DNA of 64,000 nt. It comes from Plasmopara viticola (Eukaryota; Oomycota; Peronosporomycetes; Peronosporales; Peronosporaceae). Both the position numbers and the translations under genes were made by a program. Position 1 is the stretch's first letter, and every line of letters starts with the position of its first letter. Positions 10,684 to 23,699 of the stretch are shown piece after piece. The notes below the pieces were generated by a model. That model had not been told where the DNA came from. It ran no database searches and saw only the letters and a list, made by a program, of their open reading frames with translations. The stretch is taken from the NCBI GenBank assembly GCA_001695595.3, contig MBPM02000077.1:248001-312000 (forward strand). Direction: 5' to 3'.

Positions 10684-10939
10684 CAATGCCAACACAAAAT
10701 CGTAATGTGGTATTAGATCGTCTGAGCTTTCGCCCTGTGGATCAATGCATAAATGGGTGTGGACCGACTTCGAATCGCAAAGTCCAGCTCAGCATTGCGT
10801 GTAACGACTTCAATGTCACAAGCACTATTCTTTCCCTCCGTCAAATTGTGGTCGCACGTCACCGCAATTATCAGACTGAAATATATTCACCGACGTGGTC
10901 ATCGTCATTTCAGGCGGTAACAGACACTGTGTTGTCATG
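10684..10939. repeat. Palindrome spacer 1
   Basis: These 256 bases separate arm 1 from its inverted copy. They are not self-complementary but reappear in the same orientation at about 39,238-39,490 between arms 3 and 4. The plus strand is open through the spacer (101 codons in total from 10,635) and in the second copy, with shared peptides such as NVVLDRLSFRPVDQCINGFG-like. The minus strand also reads plausible peptides. No product is assigned. Confidence 0.75.
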
Positions 10940-12361
10940 ATTTGGACTAGAAATCGACGGACCGTACAAGGGCAGCATGGGGTGTTCACCGGCAGCGTTC
11001 ATTGCCTGCAATCCTCACAGAAGATGTACCATATGTACGTGCCCAGCGTACGCTGGAGATCTAATATCGCACTTAACGCAGATATCTGGCTGAATGTATC
11101 GAAGTACGCTCACAATTTTCTGTCTTCTTTGTCAACTGCATATTCTTCGTCACATCACGCACAACAGCTGGTGGCTCACCTCATCCTCGCTTGCCACCCA
11201 TGAAGTGCTGCTATTTCGACAGGTCGGTTCATGTTTTCTACGAGATGCCTTCTGTACCGAAAGTGCGTACAGCGGGTATCTGAGAGCAGCTTCCCCTAAA
11301 AAGAATTCCGGTGATTACACCCTTTACCCCTACACGGGCAGCTTTTAATGCTGATTGTATGCATCTTCACATTATTGCGCGTTCGCATACCATGTAGCCA
11401 GAGTCCTCCAGCCCTTTCCAGAATTCACATATATTTATGAGGGAGTATTTTAGTGACATCCTCGAGAGCTATCTCGCTCCTTACGAGCTTCTAATTACGA
11501 CATCATGTAGTTCGTTGTGATGTCCAGGCATTTCTGACAGTAAGAATTTAAGGTAATTCCTCGCTTCATGCTTCGATGGCACAAGATTATATCGGTCTTG
11601 TGTTGCAGTTTTCTCCATAGTTGCTCGCTAGATCGAGCCCGTACAAAGCCTATCCAAGGTTTAGTAACAGGTTGTCGTGCTTACCTTTTTCCGAGGTCGC
11701 CTTTTCTTGTAAAATTTGCTGTGAAAATGAATGCGTGAGCTATACTTTCCACCTGGTAGTCGGCAATAAGCAAAGGGCAATACTTCCATTACCAAGGCAC
11801 TCAGGAAAATGTCTCTGTAAGGGTGTCGCCGGCCAAAATACTTGGAAAAAAATATTCTACGGCCTCGAACGAGCTGAGCACTTTATTTACTTGGCAACTC
11901 GTTAAATATTCAATGGCTAGTCTTTTAATGATGAGCTCGCAACATGTCCAACAGTCTCAAGACCATCAAAACATGTATCATAAATCTTCTATCTTGTAAA
12001 CGATCAATTGTATTGTGCTGTCGAGATGTATCTGCAACCTTGGCACATCTTGCTTAAAACACAATGACCAAGATGTCTGCTTGCGTGATACCTTGCTAGA
12101 TCTTGATGAAGGCTTCGTGTGAGCGAGGGATTTGAACGGTTGCATAGCAAAGGAGCTTATTACGACACTCGGTATAGTAACGACTATGAAATGTTTACAT
12201 CGATAATATTTCTTGCTGGCAATACAAAATGGCGACGAGGCTGAAAAGTCATTGAAATAGAAGTTCTTCCTTCAAATTTAGAAAAAGAGCTCAACACTAC
12301 ATCAATTACCATTTATGCACTCGCGCTCACAAATTCTGGCAAACTATCTACAACTTCTTAA

Positions 12362-13495
12362 TTAAGTCATCATGCTCTCTGAGCACGTACTATCGGTTGC
12401 CATCGACAAGCCTTGCCACGTGAGCGAGCCGTTCTTCTTACTCAATTGCTCTCGGGCTACTTCTTGTGTATCCATTTGCGTTGCCCGTACCATGCACTTG
12501 ACACAAAAGTGAACTTTGCGTTGCAACAGGGTCAAGTCGGGGGTGATAAAGCTCAATTTTTTCAGAATTTTACACGTACTGCAGACTGCACCAAAGCAAA
12601 GCTTGCAAGTCGTTGCGCCACGTAGCTTTGACGCGGAAACAGACTTCGCACACGTCACACAGTTCGGCTTATAGGCGGGTGTCCCCCTCTCACGACCGTC
12701 CCCTTGCCTTTGCTCGAGTAACCACGCAAGTTTCTTCATCTGACCACAGTACGAGTACTTGACACCAGCCATTGTCGCCTGGACCATTCCCATCACGGCC
12801 ATGGCACGAATCATATCCCCACCGGGATTTAAAATACCGGTACCACGGCAGTCGGTGCGATCCGGTCCTTCCTGATGAAAAATACCACAGAACGACATGT
12901 GACCGCGTACTCGATTCGGTAATTCGTGTACTTCAGGAAAAGTTACCGAGTGGAGTAAATGATATCCAACGCGCTCGCCATTTTGTAGGTGAAGAATACC
13001 GGTACTCTCAATGTACACATAGTCGCGATTCCGGACAAGCCCAAGGGATGCTAATGGAATGTCGATCTCCATCCACTTGACCACCACAGAGCGAAAAGGA
13101 TCATCGACTGTAGGCTCGAGGATCGTGGCGAGGACAGCGGCAGCGTTGAAATCATTCAAGTACGACGACTTGATTCGCATGGACTCGATGGTAGGGTTGA
13201 CAAGTCCAAACATGTTTTCATCAAGTGTGCCAGGAAGGGGGCCGACCATGAGCACTTGTGGCAATTTCGAGTCGGGGTTTTGATACTTGCGCTCGAGGTA
13301 CGTCGTTGTCAATCCCGACTTGGAATGTTTTTTCCAACGTTGGAGGTCGACCTCTTTATTGATATTCAAATATTCTTCGTACTCTTCAAACTTGGCCATA
13401 ATGATCTCGTCCGTGATCTCCACAAGTTTGGTACAAGCTACTGGAGTGAGTACTAGCTGCCCAAACGGGTTGATGATGAAGCGTTGGTCATTCAT
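12362..13495 (-). CDS. START-like / FYVE-type zinc finger protein, copy 2
   Basis: An intact 377-residue copy of the gene at 8,110, in the opposite direction so that copies 1 and 2 converge on the palindrome centre. All four CxxC pairs of the finger and the START-like core are retained. It ends one residue early because the final tryptophan codon has become a stop (TAA). Differences from copy 1 include N3D, T45I, M65T, E131D, V256L, E266D, A307T and H352S. Most differences that separate it from copy 1 are shared with copy 3, so copies 2 and 3 are closer to each other. The intact frame in a decayed neighbourhood suggests it is or was recently functional. Confidence 0.83.
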   Translation of the reverse strand: MNDQRFIINPFGQLVLTPVACTKLVEITDEIIMAKFEEYEEYLNINKEVDLQRWKKHSKSGLTTTYLERKYQNPDSKLPQVLMVGPLPGTLDENMFGLVNPTIESMRIKSSYLNDFNAAAVLATILEPTVDDPFRSVVVKWMEIDIPLASLGLVRNRDYVYIESTGILHLQNGERVGYHLLHSVTFPEVHELPNRVRGHMSFCGIFHQEGPDRTDCRGTGILNPGGDMIRAMAVMGMVQATMAGVKYSYCGQMKKLAWLLEQRQGDGRERGTPAYKPNCVTCAKSVSASKLRGATTCKLCFGAVCSTCKILKKLSFITPDLTLLQRKVHFCVKCMVRATQMDTQEVAREQLSKKNGSLTWQGLSMATDSTCSESMMT

Positions 13496-13518
13496 GCTTG
13501 AATTTCAGTCAGCAATCT

Positions 13519-13533
13519 AGTTGTGGAATGAGC
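13519..13533 (-). promoter_or_regulatory. Oomycete Initiator-type core promoter, FYVE copy 2
   Basis: The minus strand reads GCTCATTCCACAACT, identical to the element in front of copies 1 and 3, 23 bases upstream of the ATG. Confidence 0.78.
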
Positions 13534-13549
13534 GTTGAACGAAACCTCA

Positions 13550-13958
13550 TGTGCTGACAACAGCTTCTCACAGCTCTTATTATGCTACTTTTAGCAGGTA
13601 CGATAGGTCTATTGTATCTATATATACAGGTGTCACCGATGGTAGAGGCTCTTATCATGTTGAATGTATGGGACCATCTATAGGTTTGACGCGCGCTCTT
13701 TATACGAGATTGACGTCGAATATATAGAGCCTGCCATGCCTTTTCCATGTTGCTGGATCTATGAGGCAGGACCCTTGTACCGTTCAGACTAAAATCAGCT
13801 TTACTGCGGTCAAACATTTATCCGTTTCATTTATTAGTTATAGAGCTTTGTGTCCCCGAGGCTTTTATTCTTCTAAAAAGATGACCCAGATCGCCGTCAG
13901 GGGTGTTGAGACTGCTCTTGTTTCAAATCTTAACGACCATGTCGCTTCCCATTTTTAA
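13550..13958 (+). pseudogene. Divergent frame upstream of FYVE copy 2
   Basis: Counterpart of the frame at 7,707-8,054. The plus strand reads a hydrophobic start (ATTATGCTACTTTTAGCAGG… region) and, in a different frame (13,761-13,958), the shared YRALCPRGF peptide followed by KKMTQIAVRGVETALVSN. The two parts are out of frame with each other, so the gene is broken here. Confidence 0.22.
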
Positions 13959-15720
13959 ACTATTGACTCATTACGAAGGACGACGGTGCTTTTGAAGATG
14001 ATCAATTTGTTATCCCCATCTGCTATCCCGATCGAGTGAGAAAGCTACACCCCGTTTACAGCATATGTGGACTATGATAAGCTACCGTGTGACTTTTTCT
14101 ATGCATCCTGAAGTGGATAGCCCATATACTTACCACGGTAAAGCCTTAGTGCCTTATCGCGCTGTTAAAAAACAGCTGGTACAGTACGTCGGTTTATCGA
14201 TGGTAAATCGAATTCTTTGGCATAGAACGATCTTCTCCGTTGTTCTAAATACCTGCAAAGTTTTGGGAAGGTGAGAATTAAAACAATAAAACAAGCTGTC
14301 GCGGTGAGTTAATTCCACGGTGTAGCTTGACAACGACGTACGTGGAAAATCATCGTTTATCTATTTCTGCGTCTTCCATGGTGCCTTTCCGAATACGTTA
14401 AGCCCGTCCCTCATTAAAAGACATGCGCATGAAGCCGTCGTTTATAAACGATCCCACCTCTGCGGAGCGATCGTGGAACCGTCACTTAAAGTCCTACAGA
14501 ACGGTAGCGATCAAGAGATGGAGATTGGCATTCTCTGGGACGAGTATTTGTGTGGTACACATTCCTTGCTATTTCTAGATCCTTCACGAGTTGCCACTTC
14601 GAGTGCGTCATTCTGTTGCACTTTTTGCCAGGAAGACGATCATACCAATTGTCGAGGTATGGAGATACAATGCGATTTTTTGTTCTTGTGGGAATGATTC
14701 AAGCCACGTGCAAGCCAAAGAAAGAAGCATGTCGCTTGATTATGGAGTGCAAGATGTGTAAATACGGATCAAAACGTCGAGGCTGAGTGTTGGTAAGTCG
14801 TGGAGATTGTGCTTTGGTGTTCTTGGGGATGACGAAGAAACTCAATTTTATTGCATTTGACCCCAAAAATAGACAGTGAAAGGGTACATGTGCACCGTCG
14901 AAGCGATGCACTGGCTAATAATTTGTCTACAACGATTTGTTTGAACGAATATTATGTATAGGGTTTGCGATAGCATTTGTTCATTATCCGATTTTCTTAC
15001 ACAGCTCAGGTAAAAACACTTATCATAACAAACAATGCATTTGAGTACGAGGGGGTACCATTATTTATAGCCCCTGATGAAAGCATTTTATTTCATAAAA
15101 ACTTGCGAAGTGCGGTTTGAAAGGAAACATTCCTCTCAACGTGCTTTAATTTTTGCTAGCATCTATACCAATCAGTCTGCAAGCAGGACTTGCGTGAGCT
15201 TTGAACATGTAGTAATGAGTTAATGATGCTGTACCATCCGAACAAGTCTTGATGACTGCGTTCATGGAAAGCCTAAAGGTAGACCTGCTCGCATGGAGTT
15301 CTTCAAGGTGCAGGCAAAAGACGATGAAAGAGGCAGATCTACATGCTATTAAAAAGAAGCACAACCCCGTGCAATTTGCTCCTCCTCAATCCCTTGTATG
15401 GGTGGCTACTTGTCATTAAAGACCCGAGGCCTACTGTGTCTAACGTGATATAAATTAGCCGCTGACCAACTTTTGAGTTTGCAGTTCGTTAAGGTATGTT
15501 ACCCACGGTCAGATCCCTATCTCGAGCGCTTCTGGCAGCCAGTGCTGCCAACGGAAATTGATTGCCCACTAAGATTAAATTTAAAGGCGTCACCACATCT
15601 GCTTTGTGGAGTTATCAGTATTTGTAGTAGCTACCATATATTAATTTCGCGCGTATACTTCCCCAAACATCCAATTGAAAAAGCCGTACACCTAACTTAA
15701 ACACCAAATTGAGCTTCGGC

Positions 15721-15808
15721 AGATAAAACCTATCGTCTTGACCCGCCAATTGATCCAAAGCTTGTGTCTCTTTAGCCATGGCTTGCCCAGAAGCAAGTCG
15801 TGCTTGCC
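15721..15808 (-). pseudogene. Gypsy-type protease/RT-linker relic, arm 2
   Basis: The minus strand reads HDLLLGKPWLKRHKLWINW without a stop, the arm 2 version of the motif at 5,476-5,565. Only this fragment is recognisable. Confidence 0.42.
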
Positions 15809-17202
15809 TATGTCAATTTCTCTGTGCTATTAATTTCTCACGTTTCACAGCCAGGTCTTTTCTGACTATCAAACTTTCTTCCGCTGCTTTCTTTTAGCAA
15901 TTGGTTTGACTGACCCGGCGCGCAAATTTTCGCGAAACGTTAAAATTAATGCTTACTTAAGACGTCATTCAAAACCTCGTTCAATTGCGTGTAGAAGTAG
16001 CTGAAGAGTTTTCAAGCGCTCATGGGCTACGCTCTTATGATGTGTACCGACCGCGTACCCACCAATTTTTCTGACTAGAAAAGAGCTTCTTTCGTGCTGT
16101 CGACCAGATTTTTCTTTGTTGAAGAGCTTAACTTTATACGAAATCCTCCACTAGTTTTGGGTGAGATGAAGGTTTACTTCCCAGCTCATGTCCTTTTGCG
16201 TAGTGCAGCAAAAACAAAGGGTGCTGCTCTGCTTGGTGACGATTGAGCCTATTAACACTTGGCTCGAATCAACGGATCCGACCGTGACAATGTTCACAAG
16301 TACAGTGGGTATCACAGGCTCTTAATGGAGTAGCAAAAAAAAAGCATAACTTTACCAGAAAAGAACGAGAATGCAAAACAAAATTGCTCCTTAGATGGTT
16401 TGAGAGAATATTTTATTGACAGGGAGACCTGATCTACAAGGCTATTTGACCGTTTAACTGACTTCATATCGCGGAAGGTACACTTTGATTGGAGGCATGT
16501 CTTTGACGAGTCTTTTAGGTCTAAGCTTATTGCGAAAGTCGAAAGTCGAAAACAACTCAGAGGTGGTGACTCTAAGGATGAAATGTTTCAGGATATACAT
16601 ACAGCCTCCGCCAAAGATATCGTAAATAAGGTATGAGGTTGACGTGTCAGACACAAGTTACTGTGTCACCAGACAGTTTCCAAGTATTGTGAGCTTATCA
16701 ACGCCTTTTTTGCCAGAAATATAATTTATAGCACTGTTGGGAGCTTTTTTTGCACCCGTATCGATTTTCTGAGCTTTCGAGCGAAAATTTGTGATGGTTT
16801 TGTGTTCCTGATGAGCTGAGGATTGAACACACACTTTTTTTAAACAAAGTTTACATGATTGTTGGTACGATTTCACGCGAACCGGATTATGATGTGACCC
16901 AATTGAGAAGGAATAAAGCTTTGTTAATGTCTGGGTTCGTCGAGAATAGAAACTACCATACAACCTTTTAGGCAACAACTTATCGCAGGCATAGCTGCCC
17001 GAGTCAGGTGCCTAATTTATCGTCAGCTATCGCGACTGTATTCTTATCAGTGGGCAGAATATCTGCTTGACTTAAGAATGCATTATTTAACTTATTTAAG
17101 TCATTTATCTGTAAGACTTAAGCCTGTAGTACAAAATGCTTCTGAAGTCACATGATGCTACATTTAATATTAAGAAAAATTAACATTATCTACAATACAT
17201 AG

Positions 17203-17331
17203 GTGGCCCCGCATGTACAGGTGGGTATAAAGTATGCGAGAGTCTGTAAGATCTGCCAAAAAGTCAAGGTCGCGCTAATACGTCGACCTTTTTACGAAAT
17301 TTATCAGTACCAATGGACTGTCTGGAGCTCA
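17203..17331 (+). pseudogene. Possible integrase zinc-binding relic, arm 2
   Basis: The plus strand reads YARVCKICQKVKVALIRRP followed by a YQYQW-like end, the arm 2 version of the peptide at 3,871-3,993. Family assignment rests only on the CxxCQ-type signature. Confidence 0.28.
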
Positions 17332-19699
17332 TAAGCCTCGAGTTTGCATTTTGCTTGAATAAGACAAACGGTAGCACGCCCTTATGTGTCGCCAGAGAAA
17401 ACATGGTGTCTTTAGCCCCAGCTCCCGCAAGTACAATAAGGGAAAGACATTAAAACTACATATGAATACGGCTTCTTAAGCAAAGTGTCAGAAAGAAAAC
17501 TGCTGCATATTATTGTATATATCTTAGTATTTTTTAGAGCAGAATAATGTTTGTATAAGCGGGGCAGCCCTATCATTACGCAGCATGTGCACTGAGGTTC
17601 CGATTTACTGACTGACAAGCACCTAATATCTGAGCTTGCACTTAACAATGTGTTGCGCGCATCCACGGACTTAATAACCTCTCTAGATGAATGAGCTCAG
17701 ACATCCAAGCACTCTGCTAGCTTTGAAAGCACTCATTACGTGGATGAGATCGTTTCTCGGACCTTTGATATTCCTTACAAAAGTTATAATTTGACTTTAC
17801 AGACGTCAGAAATGTGATGGACCGGAATGAGCATGCGGTTGCATTTGTCTGATAAGGTTCCGTTCTGTTATGTGCCTATAAATGGGTAATTTGGTCGACA
17901 ATAAAAATAAAAAAAAATCGTTCACGATCCCGGAAAGGCATAGGTCGGCGTCCACCAACGACTTTCGTACAACAATGTCGGCGTACCTATCATTCTGTGC
18001 CCGGTGTATGAAGAAACGCTGCAATATCTAGGCATTCGAGTCTCACTCAAAGCATAGTCCCAGAGCTAGACCTTACCAGTGATGCGGGTGGTCACATGGC
18101 GGCTGAAGTTGGCCATAGCCACCTTCGTATTAGCCTAACGATAAGAAGGGGAGAATTGTACGATTTGAGCGGGAGGAAAAGTCTGAAGTTTCTAGTGAAG
18201 GTGTCACAGGCAACCCAACCCCAGTGTGTGTTACATTTACTGTGCGTGGTGGTTTGAGCATGAATCAAACGATAGTGTTAGTTTCGAAAAGCTTACAGAA
18301 AATATTGTATAGTGCGAATGACTAGAAAGAAGAAGTTGTAAGATACCTATCCCGCGAAGGAGCATCAATAACTTTAATTCACGTCCGCCCAAATCGAAGA
18401 CGCACTTCGTGACCTTCGAAGTTTTTTTTAGTTTTCTGCTTTGGGTCAGACAGATAAAAAAATATAATGCCCACATTGCGAACAGAGCAGTGGATAGTGG
18501 CTTTGAAGAAAATAGATGTCGTTGGGAGAGTCCGAAAGTGGATTTTACGTGGAATAATTAAAAAGAGGCACCTAATACTTTGCGCGCGTAATTTGCTTCT
18601 CAGCTGTATGTTCCATTTGTGGTGACGCTTCCTTGAAGCCCACTCAGGATGATTAGACTTGTCTGGCTCAAATGTCAGAGTCTTTGCTAGCCAAAATAAG
18701 AAAAGTGGAAGTCACCATTGACAGAGTATGCATGGGCGCGGACTTATTTGAAGCGCGCCGTACAAAGTCAAATATGTTTAAGGAGGCCGTGAAAGCGACA
18801 ATGGTTGCTTAAAAGAATTGTGTAGCACAAGTAGAAAGAGATTTTAAAAGCTAGGACCTATCGAGCAGGCTAGTTTCGATGACACTCATCCTTTCGATGA
18901 TAATAAGAGCTTGAAGTCAGCGTGTAGGCGTTTGTCGATGTCTACTGGCAGCTGGATTGCCTCCTGCGTCAAGCTTGCCAAGCCTGAATGGGCTCAAATG
19001 TACGGACGAATAATCGTCTGGGATGCTTAGGGAACACAGTAGCACCCAGTAGGTGAGAGGAATTGTGCTAGTAGAAAAATGCATCTGCGAGGAATGAGGT
19101 CTCATTCCCATAAGCTCCGTCTCCCATTACACAAATTATGCTTCCGGGCTTTCTAATGGCAATCTCGAAGGATATTAAAAACTCAAAATCTCCTTTCGTC
19201 GACTTCGAGGTTTTAGGCGATTACGAGCGATTTTCAACTTTAGAGAAACAGGCATATGCGGCGCTTCTACGAGCATGCCAACGTGATCTTTTTTTTGTTC
19301 GATTAGCGATAGAAACAAAAACCACACTATTAGAATTCCATTTCATATTATGCGTAGAGATACTCGCCTTCGACAGCGTCAAGCACTTTTGAGCCATGAG
19401 CATGAATTCGAGGTATGACCATATCTTTAGGTTGGTTTGCTTTTTACACAAAGTTTTAGGATTAGTTTACTTTTAAACTAATCTAAGGGCAAAAAGTTGG
19501 GAGCCACTGACTTTGCTTCATCAAATCTTCTAATTCTCCTCTGCTAGAAAGCAGAATATTTTTTGGCGCAAACACTCGATCGAGTTGGTCGGCGTATCGG
19601 AAAAATTACTAGATTGAATCGGGAACAAGAGTGTGAACTCGGAGTTGCACGTAAATCACTGCGCGATACTTGTATATAGCAGCAATTTTTACGTGACGG

Positions 19700-20400
19700 T
19701 GACGAAATTGATAAAGCTAAGTGGGTCAGTATGAGCAAGACCCGTGTTGTGGCATGCAAAAAAATGCGCAATGACAAATACAGCACTCGCTACATGCCGG
19801 GATTGATGTGACTGGCTTCAAGACAAGGCAGTGTGGGTGAGGCCCTAGTACTGCGCGTGGGCTCGAATGTAAATCATTAAGCTGTGGTCAAAAAATGCGA
19901 CGTTTGCTGTATGCCAGAAATGTCGTAGCCGGTATTGAGCCAAGGTACTGTGAGTGAGACTCTGTCACAGCACGTGAGGTAGAACGTCAATCACTGCGCA
20001 AAGGGGAAACCCATGCTAGGGTCCACTGATTGGGCTCTTCGATGTTTCGAACCATACAGAATATTTATTACTACACACTTCAACACAGTCGTCTCGGTCC
20101 TGATAGAGAATGTCCAAAAGATTGTTTCTCTTTTGCAAAATACAAATTCGAGATAAAACAAAAGACGGTTAATGAGATGATGTGGATGATGCACTTTACG
20201 CCACTCGAGCTATGCGGATGTTCATGTCACAACTAGAACTCGGCTGTGTTGAATCCCTTCTTCAGAGCGCGAATGCAATATCTCATGTGCGAAGCTGTCA
20301 TATAGTCAGTAATGCTGACCCTTATGTCTCAAGCAAACATTTTCGGTGCATTTAGGCGTGAGACAGATTGGCTCCCGATGAAGTTAAGCCGCTGCATTAC
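19700..20400 (+). pseudogene. Decayed coding relic of unknown identity, arm 2
   Basis: Mirror of the relic at 590-1,450. The plus strand shows the same peptides (for example RQGSVGEALVLRVGSNV and QKTVNEMMWMMH) split by stops. Unrecognised. Confidence 0.27.
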
Positions 20401-20950
20401 TACACAGATCAAGGTTACCGTTATGAATCGTGGCTTCTCACGATGGGTATTTAAGATACAGTTTCCATAATGACGCTTTCAATACACCGTTTGTGATCGT
20501 CTCAGTCTATTGCAGACGTATGGCTTGGTATTTATACCAATATACATAAGACATACGGCTCAGTATATGTCCAGAGCCAAGTTGTATAAGTAGGTCGGTA
20601 AATATGTGTGCAAGTACAACAGGACCAGCGAATACGACTCTCACTGGATGTGTCCGCAACATTGATAAGATTGTTAGGCCTATCGTGCTGCTGCTTGTCC
20701 ATTATCTTGTGCTTGGCCTGCCGAACGCCGCGGCGGGCAGCTCTGGTGCTACCCGTACAGGAAGTATGACTAATTTATCGTCAAAAGTGGCGGTCTCCAA
20801 ATAGCAGTGCTTTTCGAATAAGATTCGAGACAATATGAACTTTCAGAACTGAGGCTCCCGCCGTATATATATATTCTACAAAAGCGTTTTTAAGGTAAGC
20901 TTGACATGTTCACAGAACGCCTTTTGCAGCCATTGTGAATCGCGTCGTCG

Positions 20951-23644
20951 AAGACGTATCACGCAGTGTGTGGTGTCAAGAAGTCAAATTTCCTTGTGCA
21001 CCAACACATGTGCTTCTACGATGTTCAAGACATACACATTGTGATTCTATAGAGTTTGAGCGACTAGCAAATATAAATTCTTTTGCAATGGTTATACATG
21101 TTAAACACTTTTTGTTGAAAGGTCTTGTGACCGAACGCGGTTAGAATGACGTTGTAGATAAAGGATGATCTGATTAAAGAAAATGTTAAAAAAGCATTGT
21201 CTAAAGATTTGTATTATAAATCATATAGATTGTTTGCTTTGCAACTTTATTTCTGCTCTCAATCAGACACAAATTGTGAACGGCATATTGCAATTTAAGT
21301 AAAGCAGCAAGGGAGAGACCCTACTGTTAAATTTAGTGGAGTGTCATCAACTGGCCAAATCTAGTAGGAAGAATAGCGCTTACTGGAACAAGGTATGAAC
21401 ATCTGGAGGCTGAGGCATCTGGGACCTGACCCTGATGATGTATTAGAAGTGAAGCGTAGGCCACAAAGCAACAAACGCTGTCGACAGTGCTTGCTGTATG
21501 TCCGACGTGACATAGTTGACAAGAGGTCGAGGTATATGGGCTGCTGCGGGCAGGATGTGCGTGAAGTGGGCATTCCAATTTGCGGAGATCTTTGGTGGAC
21601 GTCAACATAGGCATTGTTGCGTCAATGCAATAGTGCATTGACGAAAAGTTTATTCGAAGGTCTGTTTGACTAAGGCGATTGCGCAGGATGTCATCGAGTA
21701 GTGCAAACCATTCTGTCTTTTACGGAGAAGATTTTCGATGAACACGTCTTCAAATGAAAAGAGTTTTTTCGCAACACCTTTCCAACGGAAATTAATTGTT
21801 TGTTAGGAGGAAAGATGTCTACGTGTGTACGAAAGAGCTTAAAGAGCTGACCGTAAAGCTGAGTTTATTGTCATACGACCTAAGAAAGGATCACAGGTGA
21901 ATGAAGCGGTCTTGGAAGCCCCTGAGTGCAAGTCGTGGATTTTTGATCCTGAAATATTTATCTCACCTGCTTTGGTGAAATCATACCGGAATGTAATTTC
22001 ACATAGAGTGAGAAATAGTACGAAGTAGCATAAGTGTCATCAACCAAGTACTGTGTGACGCGGAGGTAAGCATTACCAAAGGGCAGTGTGAAGTTGTTGG
22101 CGTATTTTTTTGTGCACAGCATGATGCAGCAATAATTGGACAAAAACGTCTCTTTAAAACACGCTAACACTCTGCATCAGATAGTCAGATTGCGCATTCT
22201 AACAATTAGCTGACTGTGGCCTCCGGTTCAGGATATACGTCGAAAGATAATGTTGCTATAAAATAACACAGCAGGATGAATAATGAGCAGCGTACGCGAC
22301 TCTGAGGTCGACACTCTGAGCGTTATAGTCTGAAAGAGATCGGTAAAACCCTTAGAAGCACAAGATCCTACCGTCAGCATTAATGCGCTCATACACAGGC
22401 ATAGGTCCGCGATGACAACTTTGTCCAAGCTCATACACTAAAAAAGGTCATAATTTAATGTCACGATGATGATTTTTCTTACGATTTTGCGGTGATACCC
22501 GGTCTCTTCTCTCGATCTTTGATCCAAGTCGAGACTTATCGTTCGACATTAGCCCTCTTCAAGCACAAAGATGGTAAGTACAGTGACAGCCAAACGTCAT
22601 ACTGCTTATGACCGTATCATAAACAGATTGCTTGTTAGTTTGCTTTCAATGATCCGCTGCCTGTGCGGCTTGTCTTCTCTAGATAATCAAATTAGAATGT
22701 ACGAATTTAAGACTTTAATTTTTAACTTTCGACTACGTAGGTCCGTGCTAAAATGCGTCAAAAAGCACACTAGATTTTTTTTTAAGGAGAGCTCCAGATT
22801 TTGCTGCCATAGACGTGCTGCGGTGTCTGAGCGACTTTGAGCGCATTGATTTTTGTTTGAAACCGTTCCAAGAAACTCATCCGTATCCGTTTTAGTCATA
22901 TTTTCAGCTACGACTGGTCTATCATACTCTCAAGCTAAACCACAGAGTTAAATTTGAGTTGTACATTTGACTTGGAATCTTAGAATAAGAAGCCGGAGAT
23001 ATCCATCGCAAACTACGTTATTTGGTAGTTGCAAATCGCGTTTGTGCGCTTGCTATGCACAACCGCTTAAGTACCTCGACCGAAAAATATAAAGTCTAAT
23101 TTGCGCTTTTCCATAGAATTGTTGTGATTTTGTAAAGATACGCATTTTAAATTTTCGGTGGTCTTGTCCGCTATATCCTCTATCTTATGAGTTCAACCGA
23201 GCGCTATGTTTTCAGCTCGAAGTCTCTTGGTCTACGCAATATTACTGAACCAAACAGACGCCTTATTGCACAGTCCACTGATTACGATTCTTTTGCCATG
23301 AATGGTAGGAAGCATATTCCTGTGGTGACAGCTATATCTTCCCGTGCAAAACACTCTACATCGCAACATCCGTAAAGACCTGTTCAAGATTTTTAAGGAA
23401 TAGAGAGAAAGGACTTCTGACGAAAAATGCGTTAAAAACCCGCAGTATTTGATAATACTGATGACTTATCGTGTGAAAGAATACTTTTTTTCGTTGTCGC
23501 TCGCACTTCTCTCACTTCTAGAAGTTTCTCTGCTTTCAAATTAAATCGTTATTATGTAGTCTGAACCTTAAGCCCTTGTACCGCTGTCTCGTGTACGCTG
23601 ACTAAGGCACTGTGCAGCCGATTTGTGCACTTGCATTATAGCTA
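20951..23644. other. Junction block between arms 2 and 3
   Basis: About 2.7 kb that matches none of the repeats inside the window. It may be the outer part of arm 2, whose partner would lie left of position 1. It holds a possible PiggyBac-like fragment (21,330-21,640) and a minus-strand frame (21,958-22,170) sharing the phrase VTQYLV-x-DT with an arm-encoded frame. From about 22,200 to 23,640 I see no supportable feature; the sequence is AT-rich with short frames only. Confidence 0.5.
21330..21640 (+). pseudogene. Possible PiggyBac-type transposase C-terminal fragment
   Basis: The plus strand reads RIALTGTRYEHLEAEASGT in one frame, then, after breaks, KRRPQSNKRCRQCLLYVRRD and a cysteine-rich end (CCGQ…IPICGD). 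This order, a basic linker then a CxxC…CxxC…C ribbon at the C terminus, resembles PiggyBac (DDE_Tnp_1_7) transposases, which end in a cysteine-rich zinc-binding domain. No DDD catalytic core was found. The assignment is tentative. Confidence 0.3.
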
Positions 23645-23699
23645 TCTATGAGCCGATCTGGTTCACACTTAAACGCGCCAAAAATGTTTGCTTGAGACA

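Larger units (their letters stand above)
10940..20950 (-). repeat. Arm 2 of the palindrome (repeat unit copy 2, inverted)
   Basis: Reverse complement of arm 1 over its full visible length. It lacks the SINE and the 283 bp insert, and carries FYVE copy 2. The first 300 or so bases next to the spacer are almost identical to arm 1, with about one mismatch seen, whereas more distal parts differ every few bases. The arm probably continues past 20,950, but its partner sequence lies left of the window and cannot be compared. Outside the FYVE gene I see only relics. Confidence 0.85.
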
